From: Verrucomicrobiia bacterium
GTDB lineage: Bacteria; Verrucomicrobiota; Verrucomicrobiia; Limisphaerales; DTLC01
DNA: 8,271 nucleotides
Assembly (NCBI GenBank): GCA_025061935.1
Contig: JANWZY010000125.1
Location: 1-8,271 of the forward strand
Direction: 5' to 3'
Shown: one piece after another, positions 1 to 6,311 of the stretch
Numbering within the stretch: position 1 is the first letter of the stretch
Layout: every line of letters begins with the position of its first letter
The notes under the pieces: model-generated
Told to the model about the DNA's origin: nothing
Seen by the model: only the letters and a program-made list of their open reading frames with translations
The model's database searches: none
Program-made: the position numbers and the translations under genes

Positions 1-54
1 CCGCTAAAAGCTTGCCCTACACTCCGCTCTTCCGTTCTCTGAACTTCGTTCTTG

Positions 55-312
55 TTCGTAGTACACGCTTTAGCGTGTTTGTTCGTAGTCCACGCTTTAG
101 CGTGTCCGTTCGTAGTTCAGGGTTTAGCCTGCTTCTGCCTCAGCACAGGCCAAACCCGAATCGCGAACAAATCCAGCCTAAAGGCTGTACTACAAACCGG
201 TTCGTAGTGCACGCTTTAGCGTGCATGTTTGTAGTTCAGGCTTTAGCCTGCTTCTGCCACAGCGCCCGCGCCCGAACCGCAAACGGCGCGCAGCCTAAGG
301 CCGGACTACAAA
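55..312. repeat. Palindromic hairpin repeat array A (REP/BIME-like)
   Basis: Seven copies of a short element: a flank close to GTTCGTAGT followed by a 14-base hairpin with a TTTA loop. Plus-orientation hairpins lie at 64-77, 91-104 and 210-223 (CACGC/GCGTG stems), and at 118-131 and 237-250 (CAGGC/GCCTG stems, the first with one mismatched pair). Inverted copies lie at 174-187 (on the minus strand the stem reads CAGCC/GGCTG) and, degenerate, near 291-303. Inverted copies carry the reverse-complement flank (ACTACAAAC). Neighbouring plus copies are 27 bases apart. The array lies just downstream of the aldehyde dehydrogenase stop. It resembles REP/BIME intergenic repeats; no transposase or RAYT gene is present to explain it. 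Confidence 0.9.
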
Positions 313-316
313 CGCC
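81..316. repeat. Diverged tandem duplication of about 118 bp inside array A
   Basis: Segments 81-199 and 200-316 share the same order of parts: a CACGC hairpin, a CAGGC hairpin 27 bases later, the string GCTTCTGCC, a C-rich spacer containing CCCGAA, then an inverted CAGCC hairpin with an ACTACAAAC-type flank. The three hairpins are offset by 119, 119 and 117 bases between the two segments. The spacers have diverged, so the duplication is not recent. Array B repeats the first half of the same order, which suggests the multi-hairpin block is a unit of spread. Confidence 0.75.
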
Positions 317-341
317 TGCCGCACTAAAAAAACACGCTCGG

Positions 342-1724
342 TCACCTTCCAAATAGAAAACGCGCGGCCAACTTGAGATTTGCCAAGGATATCCGCACCG
401 GCGGATACCGCAGTCTCACATCGAACCAAAACGCGCGCCGCAGCACAGACCGATAATGCGTGAACGCATCGAATGTGGCCTTGCCGTGGTATGTGCCCAT
501 GCCACTGTCGCCCAACCCCCCGAATGGAAGCTGCTTGCCAAGAATGTGCAAGACAGTGTCGTTGATGCAAACGCCGCCCGAGCGCGTTTCGGCCAGCACC
601 CGGGCCTGGGTCGCGCGGTCGTTGGTGAACAGGTAAAGCGCCAGCGGCGTCGGCCCGGCGCGCAACATAGCTATCGCATCATCAAGCGTGTCGAACTCGC
701 GCACGGGCAGGATCGGCCCAAAGATCTCCTCATGCATCACCGGCGCGTCCGGGGGCACATCCGTCAGGATGGTCGGTGCGATGTAAAGCTCGCCCGAATC
801 ATGCTGCCCGCCGTGAACAATCCGGCCTTGACCTAGATACCCGACCAGCCGATCGAAATGCCGCCGATTCACAATCCGCCCGTAATCGGGGCTTCTGCGC
901 GGGTCGTCCCCGTAAAATTCGCGCAAAGCTTGCTTCAACGCGCTCAAGAGGCCGCCGCTGATCCTGCGCTCGACCAGGACGAAATCGGGCGCAACACACG
1001 TTTGACCGGCATTCATGAATTTACCCCAAACGATCCGCCTTGCAGTCACCCCCAACGGCGCATCTGCACAAACAATGCACGGGCATTTGCCACCCAGCTC
1101 CAGTGTCACAGGCGTAAGATGCTCCGCCGCAGCAGCCATAACCGCGCGCCCGACGTTGGCGCTGCCTGTGAAAAAGATCTTGTCAAACCGTTCACGCAGC
1201 AGCGCCTCGGCAACACCGCGGTCGCCTTCAACAACCGCAATGTAGTCCTCGGCAAAATTTTCCCGGACCAGCTTTGCAATTGCGGCGGCGGTGTGCGGGG
1301 CGAACTCGGATGGCTTGAGCACCGCGCAGTTACCCGCAGCAATTGCGCCCACAAGCGGCGCAAGCACTAGTTGCAGTGGATAATTCCACGGGCCAATGAT
1401 GAGCGCCACCCCGTACGGCTCCGGTAGCACGAACCCCTGCCCGGGCAGCGCCATCCACGGCACGCGCCGGCGTTGCGGCTTTGACCAGCGCCGCAAATGA
1501 CGCTGGGCAAACCGGATCTCGCTCAGCACGAACGCAATTTCGCTCAAATACGCCTCGTGCGGCGGCTTGCGCAGGTCCGCGCGCACCGCGTCGAGCAAGC
1601 CGGACTCATTTTCCACAAGCGCATCGTGCAACCTGCGTAACTGCGCGGCGCGGAACTCGAGCGGCCGAGTTGCGCCGGACTGGAAAAAGGCGCGCTGACG
1701 CTGGACAAGCGATGCAAAGCTCAT
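342..1724 (-). CDS. aldH: Class-3 aldehyde dehydrogenase, AldH-like (C30 carotenoid aldehyde to acid)
   Basis: A 460-residue NAD(P)-dependent aldehyde dehydrogenase of the ALDH3 type. Visible motifs are GPWNYP at 111-116 (Asn114), KPSE at 137-140, the FFTGS cofactor loop at 184-188, LELGGK at 208-213 (general base Glu209), NAGQTCVAP at 238-246 (nucleophile Cys243), EEIFGP at 332-337 and PFGG at 400-403. It is close to full family length and intact. From memory it aligns end to end with S. aureus AldH, which oxidises diaponeurosporenal to diaponeurosporenoate, and it lies divergent to crtPQO, so that role is inferred. A general fatty-aldehyde dehydrogenase is the main alternative. ATG 1724 is preferred because the N-terminus then matches the homologue in length; an in-frame TTG at 1739 would add five residues. 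A GGAG at 1742-1745 is too far from the ATG (17 bases) and too near the TTG to decide. Confidence 0.88.
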   Translation of the reverse strand: MSFASLVQRQRAFFQSGATRPLEFRAAQLRRLHDALVENESGLLDAVRADLRKPPHEAYLSEIAFVLSEIRFAQRHLRRWSKPQRRRVPWMALPGQGFVLPEPYGVALIIGPWNYPLQLVLAPLVGAIAAGNCAVLKPSEFAPHTAAAIAKLVRENFAEDYIAVVEGDRGVAEALLRERFDKIFFTGSANVGRAVMAAAAEHLTPVTLELGGKCPCIVCADAPLGVTARRIVWGKFMNAGQTCVAPDFVLVERRISGGLLSALKQALREFYGDDPRRSPDYGRIVNRRHFDRLVGYLGQGRIVHGGQHDSGELYIAPTILTDVPPDAPVMHEEIFGPILPVREFDTLDDAIAMLRAGPTPLALYLFTNDRATQARVLAETRSGGVCINDTVLHILGKQLPFGGLGDSGMGTYHGKATFDAFTHYRSVLRRAFWFDVRLRYPPVRISLANLKLAARFLFGR

Positions 1725-1953
1725 AACTAGTATGGTCAAAGCTCCATCGCCGCGTCGTGCTTCGTCAAGCCATGAATTATCGCACAGGCAAAAACTAAGT
1801 GCCCCTTGTGCACGCTTTAGCGTGTGAGTTTGTAGTTCAGGCTTTAGCCTGGTTCGTTTGCAGCAGCCTAAAGGCTGAACTACGAACCGGGCGGCCTAAA
1901 GGCTGGACTACAAACCGGTTCGTAGTTCACGCTTTAGCACGTCAGCTTTTGGC
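1725..1953. promoter_or_regulatory. Divergent control region between aldH and crtPQO
   Basis: This 229-base gap separates two divergent starts and must hold the promoters for both directions unless they lie inside genes. Bases 1740-1800 are unique sequence; 1811-1941 is repeat array B, ending 12 bases before the crtP ATG. No convincing -35/-10 pair was found for either direction. No Shine-Dalgarno sequence precedes the crtP start. If crtP transcription begins upstream of the array, its leader RNA would consist mostly of small hairpins. Confidence 0.4.
1811..1941. repeat. Palindromic hairpin repeat array B (same family as array A)
   Basis: Five hairpin units of the family seen at 55-312. Plus orientation: 1811-1824 (CACGC/GCGTG) and 1838-1851 (CAGGC/GCCTG), again 27 bases apart. 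Inverted: 1864-1877 and about 1892-1905, 28 bases apart. A final degenerate plus copy at 1928-1941 has the stem partly broken (CACGC/GCACG). The flanks TTTGTAGTT, ACTACGAACC and ACTACAAACC match those of array A. The array fills most of the aldH-crtP gap. Confidence 0.9.
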
Positions 1954-3432
1954 ATGAGCAAAAAGAAAGTCATTGTCATCGGCGCGGGGTTGGGCGGACT
2001 GTCTGCGGCCATTTCGCTTCGTCAATCCGGCTACGCGGTCGAGGTCTTCGAGAAAAACGGCAGGATCGGCGGCAAGCTGAACGTGCTTAAGTCGGGGGGC
2101 TACACGTTCGACCTCGGCCCGTCCATACTTACCTTGCCCCACATCTTCGAGCGGCTGTTCGCGCGCAGCGGGAGGCAGATGAAAGATTACATTCCCATCC
2201 GCAGCTTGCGGCCGCACTGGCGCTGTTTCTTCGAAGATGGCACGGTGGTTGACCTGTATCCCGAGCCGGATCGGATGGCCGAAGAAGCCCGGAAGGTTGG
2301 CGAAGACCCGGCAAATGTGCGGCGGTTCCTCGACTATTCCGGTCGGCTCTACGACCTCATTAACGCGGGCTATTTCGAGCAGGGCCTGGACACGCCGGCC
2401 GAGTTCCGGCGCTTCTACGGGCTGCGCAATTTCATCAAGTTCGATCTGTTCCGCACCATGCACGGCGGCGTGGCGCGGTTTCTCAAAACCCGCTACATGC
2501 GCGACATCTTTGACTACTTCATCAAGTACGTCGGCTCATCTGCGTATCACGCGCCGGCGTTCATGAATTGCCTGCCCACCATCCAGTTCCGATACGACCT
2601 GTGGTACGTTGACGGGGGCATGTACGGCATTGCGCTGGGGCTGCAACGGCTCATGGATGAGGTAGGCGTGGCCGTCCGGCTGAACAGCGAGGTCGTCGAG
2701 GTGCGCAAGGACGGCAGCCGTGTGACCGGCGTCGTTACCAAGGACGGCCAGTTCCACGCTGCCGACATTGTGGTGTCGAACATGGAAGTCGTCCCGGCGT
2801 ACGAGAACCTGTTGCGCGAGGACGCAGCGTTCATGCGCACACTCGAAAAATTCGAGCCGGCGTGCTCGGGGCTTGTGCTCGAGCTGGGCCTCGACCGGCA
2901 ATACACTCAACTCGCGCACCACAATTTCTTTTTCTCGAACAATCAAAAGGAGCATTTCCACACTGTGTTCCGGAAACGGCAGTTGCCGCCCGACCCTACA
3001 ATTTATCTCGTTTGCGCCTCGCGCACGGACCCGTCAGTCGCGCCGGCAGGCTGCGATTGCCTGAAGGTTCTGCCGCACATACCGTACATTGACGATGCCA
3101 GGCCGTTGAGCCGCGGTGATTATCTCGCGTTCAAGGAATCCGTCCTGGACAAGCTCGAGCGGATGGGGCTGACAGACCTGCGCAAACACATCGTGTTCGA
3201 GCATTGTTGGACGCCGCTTGATATCCGCGGGCAATACTACTCGAACAAAGGCTCGATTTACGGTGTCGTGGCCGATCGTTGGAAAAACCTCGCATTCAAA
3301 GCCCCCAAGCAAAGCGCGAAATACCCGAACCTGTTTTTCGTGGGCGGCTCGGTCAATCCCGGGGGTGGCATGCCAATGGTCGTCCTTTGCGGCCAAAACG
3401 TGGCCAAAAAAATCGTTGCCTGGGACAAATGA
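1954..3432 (+). CDS. crtP: 4,4'-diapocarotenoid oxidase, CrtP-like (phytoene desaturase superfamily)
   Basis: A 492-residue FAD enzyme of the CrtI/CrtN/CrtP superfamily. The N-terminal dinucleotide-binding motif VIGAGLGGLSAA spans 8-19, followed by GRIGGK at 36-41 and DLGPSILT at 53-60. The C-terminal FAD motif region (GGSVNPGGGMPM) spans 464-475. Long stretches, including FIKYVGSS at 189-196, HHNFFF at 322-327, KVLPHIPYI at 371-379 and MGLTDLRKHI at 404-413, match S. aureus CrtP as remembered, and fit CrtP better than the desaturase CrtN. CrtP oxidises a terminal methyl of 4,4'-diaponeurosporene to an aldehyde. Here the substrate, and whether one or both ends react, is unknown. The gene is intact. 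The stop overlaps the crtQ start (ATGA). The symbol follows staphylococcal usage, not cyanobacterial crtP. Confidence 0.92.
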   Translation: MSKKKVIVIGAGLGGLSAAISLRQSGYAVEVFEKNGRIGGKLNVLKSGGYTFDLGPSILTLPHIFERLFARSGRQMKDYIPIRSLRPHWRCFFEDGTVVDLYPEPDRMAEEARKVGEDPANVRRFLDYSGRLYDLINAGYFEQGLDTPAEFRRFYGLRNFIKFDLFRTMHGGVARFLKTRYMRDIFDYFIKYVGSSAYHAPAFMNCLPTIQFRYDLWYVDGGMYGIALGLQRLMDEVGVAVRLNSEVVEVRKDGSRVTGVVTKDGQFHAADIVVSNMEVVPAYENLLREDAAFMRTLEKFEPACSGLVLELGLDRQYTQLAHHNFFFSNNQKEHFHTVFRKRQLPPDPTIYLVCASRTDPSVAPAGCDCLKVLPHIPYIDDARPLSRGDYLAFKESVLDKLERMGLTDLRKHIVFEHCWTPLDIRGQYYSNKGSIYGVVADRWKNLAFKAPKQSAKYPNLFFVGGSVNPGGGMPMVVLCGQNVAKKIVAWDK

Positions 3433-4577
3433 CCGCGCTGTTTGTGCTCACGCTCGGACTCTGGTGCGCAGGCTGGCTGTTGCTCGGCAGGATGAAAAGT
3501 TGTAGCGCGGCCAACTCATGCGTGCCACGGCTCGGTTCGAGTACCGCGCCCGAGACGCTCGCCAACACACTGTCCATCATCATTCCCGCGCGGAATGAAG
3601 AGCATAACCTCCCCAGACTGTTGCGCTCGATTTCGGCGCAATCAATCAAACCGCGCGAAATAATCGTGGTTGACGACGGCTCGACGGACCGCACCGCCGA
3701 AGTCGCGCTGCAATGCGGCGCAAAAGTCATCGCTTCCCAGCGGCTGCCCGACGGCTGGCGCGGCAAAACTTGGGCGTGCCACCAGGGCGCACAAGCTGCC
3801 AGCGGCGACCTGCTCATGTTCATGGACGCGGACACGTGGTTCGAGCAGGACGGCCTGAGCCGGGTACTGACCGAGTTCGTAGCTCAGCCATCAGGCCGCC
3901 CTGAGCATCAGGAGAACCCACAGCCCGAGCGGCGAACGAACTCAGACTTTGCACCATACTGCGCTTTGTCCGTCGGCCCGTTCCACAACGTTCGGAAACT
4001 GTACGAGGAGTTGTCGCTGTTCTTTAACCTGAGCATGGTCGCCGGGACATTACCGCGCGGGTTGTTCGGCCAAATGCTGCTCGTTGACCGGCAAAGTTAC
4101 CGGCGTGCCGGCGGACACGAATCCGTGAAAGGCAAAACACTCGAAAACGTATTTCTGGCGGAGCAGTTCCGGCTGGCGGGCATACCGACGCGCAGTGTGA
4201 CCGGGCGCGGCGTAATCGCCGTCCGCATGTACCCGAACGGACTGCGCGAGCTGGTCGAAGGCTGGACAAAAGGATTCGCCACCGGCGCGGCCCGGACACC
4301 GCGCAAAACGCTGGTTCTTGTGGCGTCGTGGCTGACCGGGCTTGCGCTTGCGCCAATTGGCTGGGCAGCCACAGGCAACCATATTGCGTGGGGGTTGGTT
4401 TATCTTGCCTGTGCAGCGCAAGTGTGGGCATTTGCGCGGCTGCTCGGCTCGTTCCGCTGGTGCACGGCGCTTTTGTATCCGGTGCCGCTGCTCTTCTTTT
4501 TCGTCGTGTTCACGCGCGCCAAACTCCGCTCGGGCAAACCCGTCAATTGGAAAGGACGCATCATCCATGCCGATTGA
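3429..4577 (+). CDS. crtQ: Carotenoid acid glycosyltransferase, CrtQ-like (GT2 family)
   Basis: A 382-residue family-2 glycosyltransferase. An N-terminal membrane segment (about 3-19) precedes the GT-A domain: IIIPARNEE at 50-58, VDDGSTD at 81-87, GKTWACHQGA at 112-121 and the metal/nucleotide-binding MDAD at 132-135. A later block, AVRMYPNGLRELVEGWTKG at 264-282, and the C-terminal VNWKGR at 372-377 match S. aureus CrtQ, which glucosylates diaponeurosporenoate at its carboxyl. Hydrophobic segments near 296-313, 317-335 and 346-361 suggest a membrane anchor. The start is the ATG that overlaps the crtP stop, with GGGA just upstream. Oddities: about 25 extra polar, Pro-rich residues at 152-177, and SVGPFH (181-186) where the homologue, as remembered, reads SVQPYH. 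The sugar cannot be read from sequence. Confidence 0.88.
   Translation: MTALFVLTLGLWCAGWLLLGRMKSCSAANSCVPRLGSSTAPETLANTLSIIIPARNEEHNLPRLLRSISAQSIKPREIIVVDDGSTDRTAEVALQCGAKVIASQRLPDGWRGKTWACHQGAQAASGDLLMFMDADTWFEQDGLSRVLTEFVAQPSGRPEHQENPQPERRTNSDFAPYCALSVGPFHNVRKLYEELSLFFNLSMVAGTLPRGLFGQMLLVDRQSYRRAGGHESVKGKTLENVFLAEQFRLAGIPTRSVTGRGVIAVRMYPNGLRELVEGWTKGFATGAARTPRKTLVLVASWLTGLALAPIGWAATGNHIAWGLVYLACAAQVWAFARLLGSFRWCTALLYPVPLLFFFVVFTRAKLRSGKPVNWKGRIIHAD
3875..3959 (+). repeat. Probable hairpin-repeat-derived in-frame insertion within crtQ
   Basis: This stretch encodes the extra segment of CrtQ. It opens with GTTCGTAGCTCAG (3875-3887), matching 12 of 13 bases of the array flank plus arm at 108-120 (GTTCGTAGTTCAG). 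It continues into an inverted repeat, GCTCAG at 3882-3887 and CTGAGC at 3901-3906. No other part of the array hairpin is preserved, and the remaining bases are unlike the arrays. The coincidence of a repeat start with the start of the protein insertion supports an old repeat insertion; that is inference. Confidence 0.5.
4552..4556 (+). promoter_or_regulatory. Shine-Dalgarno site for crtO
   Basis: AAGGA lies 10 bases before ATG 4567, inside the end of crtQ. It is the clearest ribosome-binding site in the window and supports the chosen crtO start, which also matches the length of the staphylococcal homologue. Confidence 0.55.
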
Positions 4578-5106
4578 CCTGGCACCAGCCTGGATCATTG
4601 CGCTCAACGTCGGCGGTTGGCTGGCAATTCAACTCGGTCTGGCGTGGACATTCACAAAAATGCCCGATCACTGGTTCAACCCGGCCGGCCCGCATTGGTG
4701 GGAACGCGCCGGCAGGTTCTACGAAACCGTGTTCCGCATCAAAACATGGAAAGACTGGTTGCCCGACGCAGCGCATTGGTTCGACGGCGGGTTCGCCAAA
4801 GCCGCACTCGGCGACACACGGCCAGAGTATTTGGAACGCTTCATCCGGGAAACGTTCCGTGCAGAGCTGTGTCACTGGACAGCCATCGCGTGTGCGCCGG
4901 TCTTTTTCCTTTGGAACCCGTGGTGGGGCGACCTGATCATTGTCGGGTATGCATTGGCGGCGAACCTGCCGTGCATACTCGCCCAGCGTTACAGTCGCGC
5001 ACGGCTCACAAGCGTGTTGAGGCGCAAGACCCATCGAGATAAGAGCCAACACCGGTCCGACAACCCGCCGCCAACCACACCGCGAACAACGCGCAGCCAG
5101 CCATAG
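4567..5106 (+). CDS. crtO: Glycosyl carotenoid ester acyltransferase, CrtO-like
   Basis: A 179-residue small membrane protein. Hydrophobic segments lie at about 9-29, 103-118 and 122-139. The middle carries FYETVFRIKTWKDWLPD (51-67), then RAELCHWTAI (98-107) and ANLPCILAQRYSRARL (132-147). As remembered, S. aureus CrtO has the equivalent FYVRKWKHKILD, RAELIHWISI and ANVPIIIVQRYNRPRL, so the match is specific. CrtO transfers a fatty acyl group to the sugar of glycosyl-diaponeurosporenoate, the last step of staphyloxanthin synthesis. The histidine at 103 and the RAE and QRY motifs are candidate functional residues. The polar Pro/Thr/Arg-rich tail after about 158 is longer than in S. aureus. The start overlaps the crtQ end by 11 bases. 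Not the beta-carotene ketolase also named CrtO. Confidence 0.85.
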   Translation: MPIDLAPAWIIALNVGGWLAIQLGLAWTFTKMPDHWFNPAGPHWWERAGRFYETVFRIKTWKDWLPDAAHWFDGGFAKAALGDTRPEYLERFIRETFRAELCHWTAIACAPVFFLWNPWWGDLIIVGYALAANLPCILAQRYSRARLTSVLRRKTHRDKSQHRSDNPPPTTPRTTRSQP

Positions 5107-5159
5107 CTGAGCCCGGCCGAATGGTTGCCCGCTGCGCGCAGTTTGATACATTTGCGCCG

Positions 5160-5792
5160 ATGCCAGCCGACCCGGATGCAATCCTGATGAGCCGCGTCAA
5201 GCGCGGCGATACCCGTGCATTCGCCGAGCTGGTGGACAAGTACAAACAGCCGATTATCAACTTTATCGCGCGGATGCTGGGGGACCAGGCCGAGGCCGAA
5301 GACCTGGCCCAAACCGTTTTCGTACAAGTGTACCGCGCGTCGCGCCGCTACCGCGAGTCGGCCAAGTTCAGCACGTGGATTTACACCATAGCGCGCAACT
5401 TTTGCCTCAACGAGTTGCGCCGGCGCGCGCGGCACCCTGCCGAGCCGATGGAACCAGCGCTGCAGGGCGAGGAAAAACAGCACGCACGTCAATACGAAGA
5501 CACCCGCGCATACGCGCCCTCGGCAGCACTGCTGCAAACTGAACTCGAACAGAAGCTCGAACAGGCGCTGACCGAGCTGCCACCAAACCAGCGCATGGCC
5601 ATTTTGCTTTGCTGCGATCAGCAGCTCAGCTACGAAGAAATCGCGGCTGTGCTCGGCTGCTCGCTCGCGGCAACCAAATCCCTTATTTTCCGCGCGCGCG
5701 AAACGCTCAAGGCACGGCTCAAGCCGTATTTGCGAACTGGCGTCTGGAAAGACCACAAAAAGCCGAGCAACTTTGGCCACGCACCGGTTTAA
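5160..5792 (+). CDS. ECF-family RNA polymerase sigma factor
   Basis: A 210-residue sigma-70-type factor with only regions 2 and 4. Region 2: AEAEDLAQTVFVQVYRA (44-60) and FSTWIYTIARNFCLNELRRR (70-89), the core-binding and -10-recognition parts. A linker of about 45 residues follows. Region 4: LPPNQRMAILL (140-150), then a helix-turn-helix at about 157-180 (YEEIAAVLGCSLAATKSLIFR) for -35 contact. The polar C-terminal tail (KDHKKPSNFGHAPV) extends past the usual end. ATG 5160 puts PDAILMSRVKRGD at the N-terminus, as in typical ECF factors; ATG 5121 is in frame, only 14 bases after the crtO stop, and would add 13 residues. No clear Shine-Dalgarno supports either. The next gene probably encodes its inhibitor. 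Targets are unknown; co-transcription with crtPQO is possible. Confidence 0.9.
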   Translation: MPADPDAILMSRVKRGDTRAFAELVDKYKQPIINFIARMLGDQAEAEDLAQTVFVQVYRASRRYRESAKFSTWIYTIARNFCLNELRRRARHPAEPMEPALQGEEKQHARQYEDTRAYAPSAALLQTELEQKLEQALTELPPNQRMAILLCCDQQLSYEEIAAVLGCSLAATKSLIFRARETLKARLKPYLRTGVWKDHKKPSNFGHAPV

Positions 5793-5804
5793 GTATTCTT
5801 GGCG

Positions 5805-6311
5805 ATGAACATCCGGAACGGCGACGCATACAACAGGTTGCTGGAAACATTGTGGCGGCGCGAGCTCACCGAAGCAGAAGCGGCCGAGCTGCGCGAACTG
5901 GTTGCTGCGCACCCGAACATGGCCGAAGATTTGGACCTGGAAACGCGGCTCACAGCGGCACTGAACCAGTTGCCAGACAAGCCGGTCGCGCCAAACTTCA
6001 CCGCGCGCGTGCTCGCCGCCGTCGAGCGCAAGCCTGCGCAAACCACCGCCAGGTTGACCGAGCTTTTCCTCGCGCTCCGACGGCTCGGGTGGCTGCCCAA
6101 CACCGCGTTGGCCATCCTTGCGCTGGCACTGGCACTGCTCGGCTTGCATCAGTACCGGGTCGCCACGCGCGCGCGCATCGCCCAAAGCGTCGCCGTTATG
6201 GCCAAAGTCGGGCAGTTACCCGGCCCGGACGTGCTAATTGATTACGACACGATCCGGCGGCTCGGGCAGTTACCGCCACCAGACACCGAGTTGCTCACGC
6301 TCCTGAAATGA
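5805..6311 (+). CDS. Putative one-helix membrane anti-sigma factor
   Basis: A 168-residue protein with an acidic helical N-terminal half (LWRRELTEAEAAELRELVAAH at about 16-36), then PNFTARVLAAVE (63-74), a pattern common in anti-sigma-like proteins, a single membrane segment at about 97-117 and a short outer tail of about 50 residues. Its place between an ECF sigma gene and a secreted-protein gene, 12 bases after the sigma stop, and its topology suggest it holds the sigma factor at the membrane. It has no cysteine, so the zinc anti-sigma motif (HxxxCxxC) is absent. The function rests on position and architecture, not on a recognised domain. ATG 5805 is chosen; an in-frame TTG at 5799 would add two residues. 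The stop overlaps the next start (ATGA). Confidence 0.68.
   Translation: MNIRNGDAYNRLLETLWRRELTEAEAAELRELVAAHPNMAEDLDLETRLTAALNQLPDKPVAPNFTARVLAAVERKPAQTTARLTELFLALRRLGWLPNTALAILALALALLGLHQYRVATRARIAQSVAVMAKVGQLPGPDVLIDYDTIRRLGQLPPPDTELLTLLK

Noticed and set aside
55..312. CRISPR array
   Set aside because: Repeats are short, occur in both orientations, have no unique spacers of constant length, and no cas gene is present.
12..356. Open frame of 114 codons on the plus strand
   Set aside because: It runs straight through repeat array A; the protein (FSVFVRSPRFSV...) is simply the translated repeat.
456..1726. Several plus-strand open frames opposite the aldehyde dehydrogenase
   Set aside because: They overlap a full-length enzyme with all catalytic motifs and show no domain themselves; such shadows are expected in GC-rich DNA.
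1776..1781. GATAAT on the minus strand as a -10 box for aldH
   Set aside because: No acceptable -35 box was seen 16-18 bases upstream, so the match alone is too weak to report as a promoter.
3279..3428. Longer N-terminus for the glycosyltransferase starting inside crtP
   Set aside because: The extra 50 residues have no family match. ATG 3429, overlapping the crtP stop, gives the expected N-terminal membrane segment and length.
4328..4566. Longer N-terminal extensions of the crtO frame inside crtQ
   Set aside because: The added residues are Arg/Cys-rich shadow sequence; ATG 4567 has a Shine-Dalgarno site and matches homologue length.
4989..6185. 398-codon open frame on the minus strand
   Set aside because: It lies antisense to the crtO end, the sigma factor and the anti-sigma gene; the protein is Arg/Gln-rich without recognisable motifs, while the plus-strand genes are well supported.
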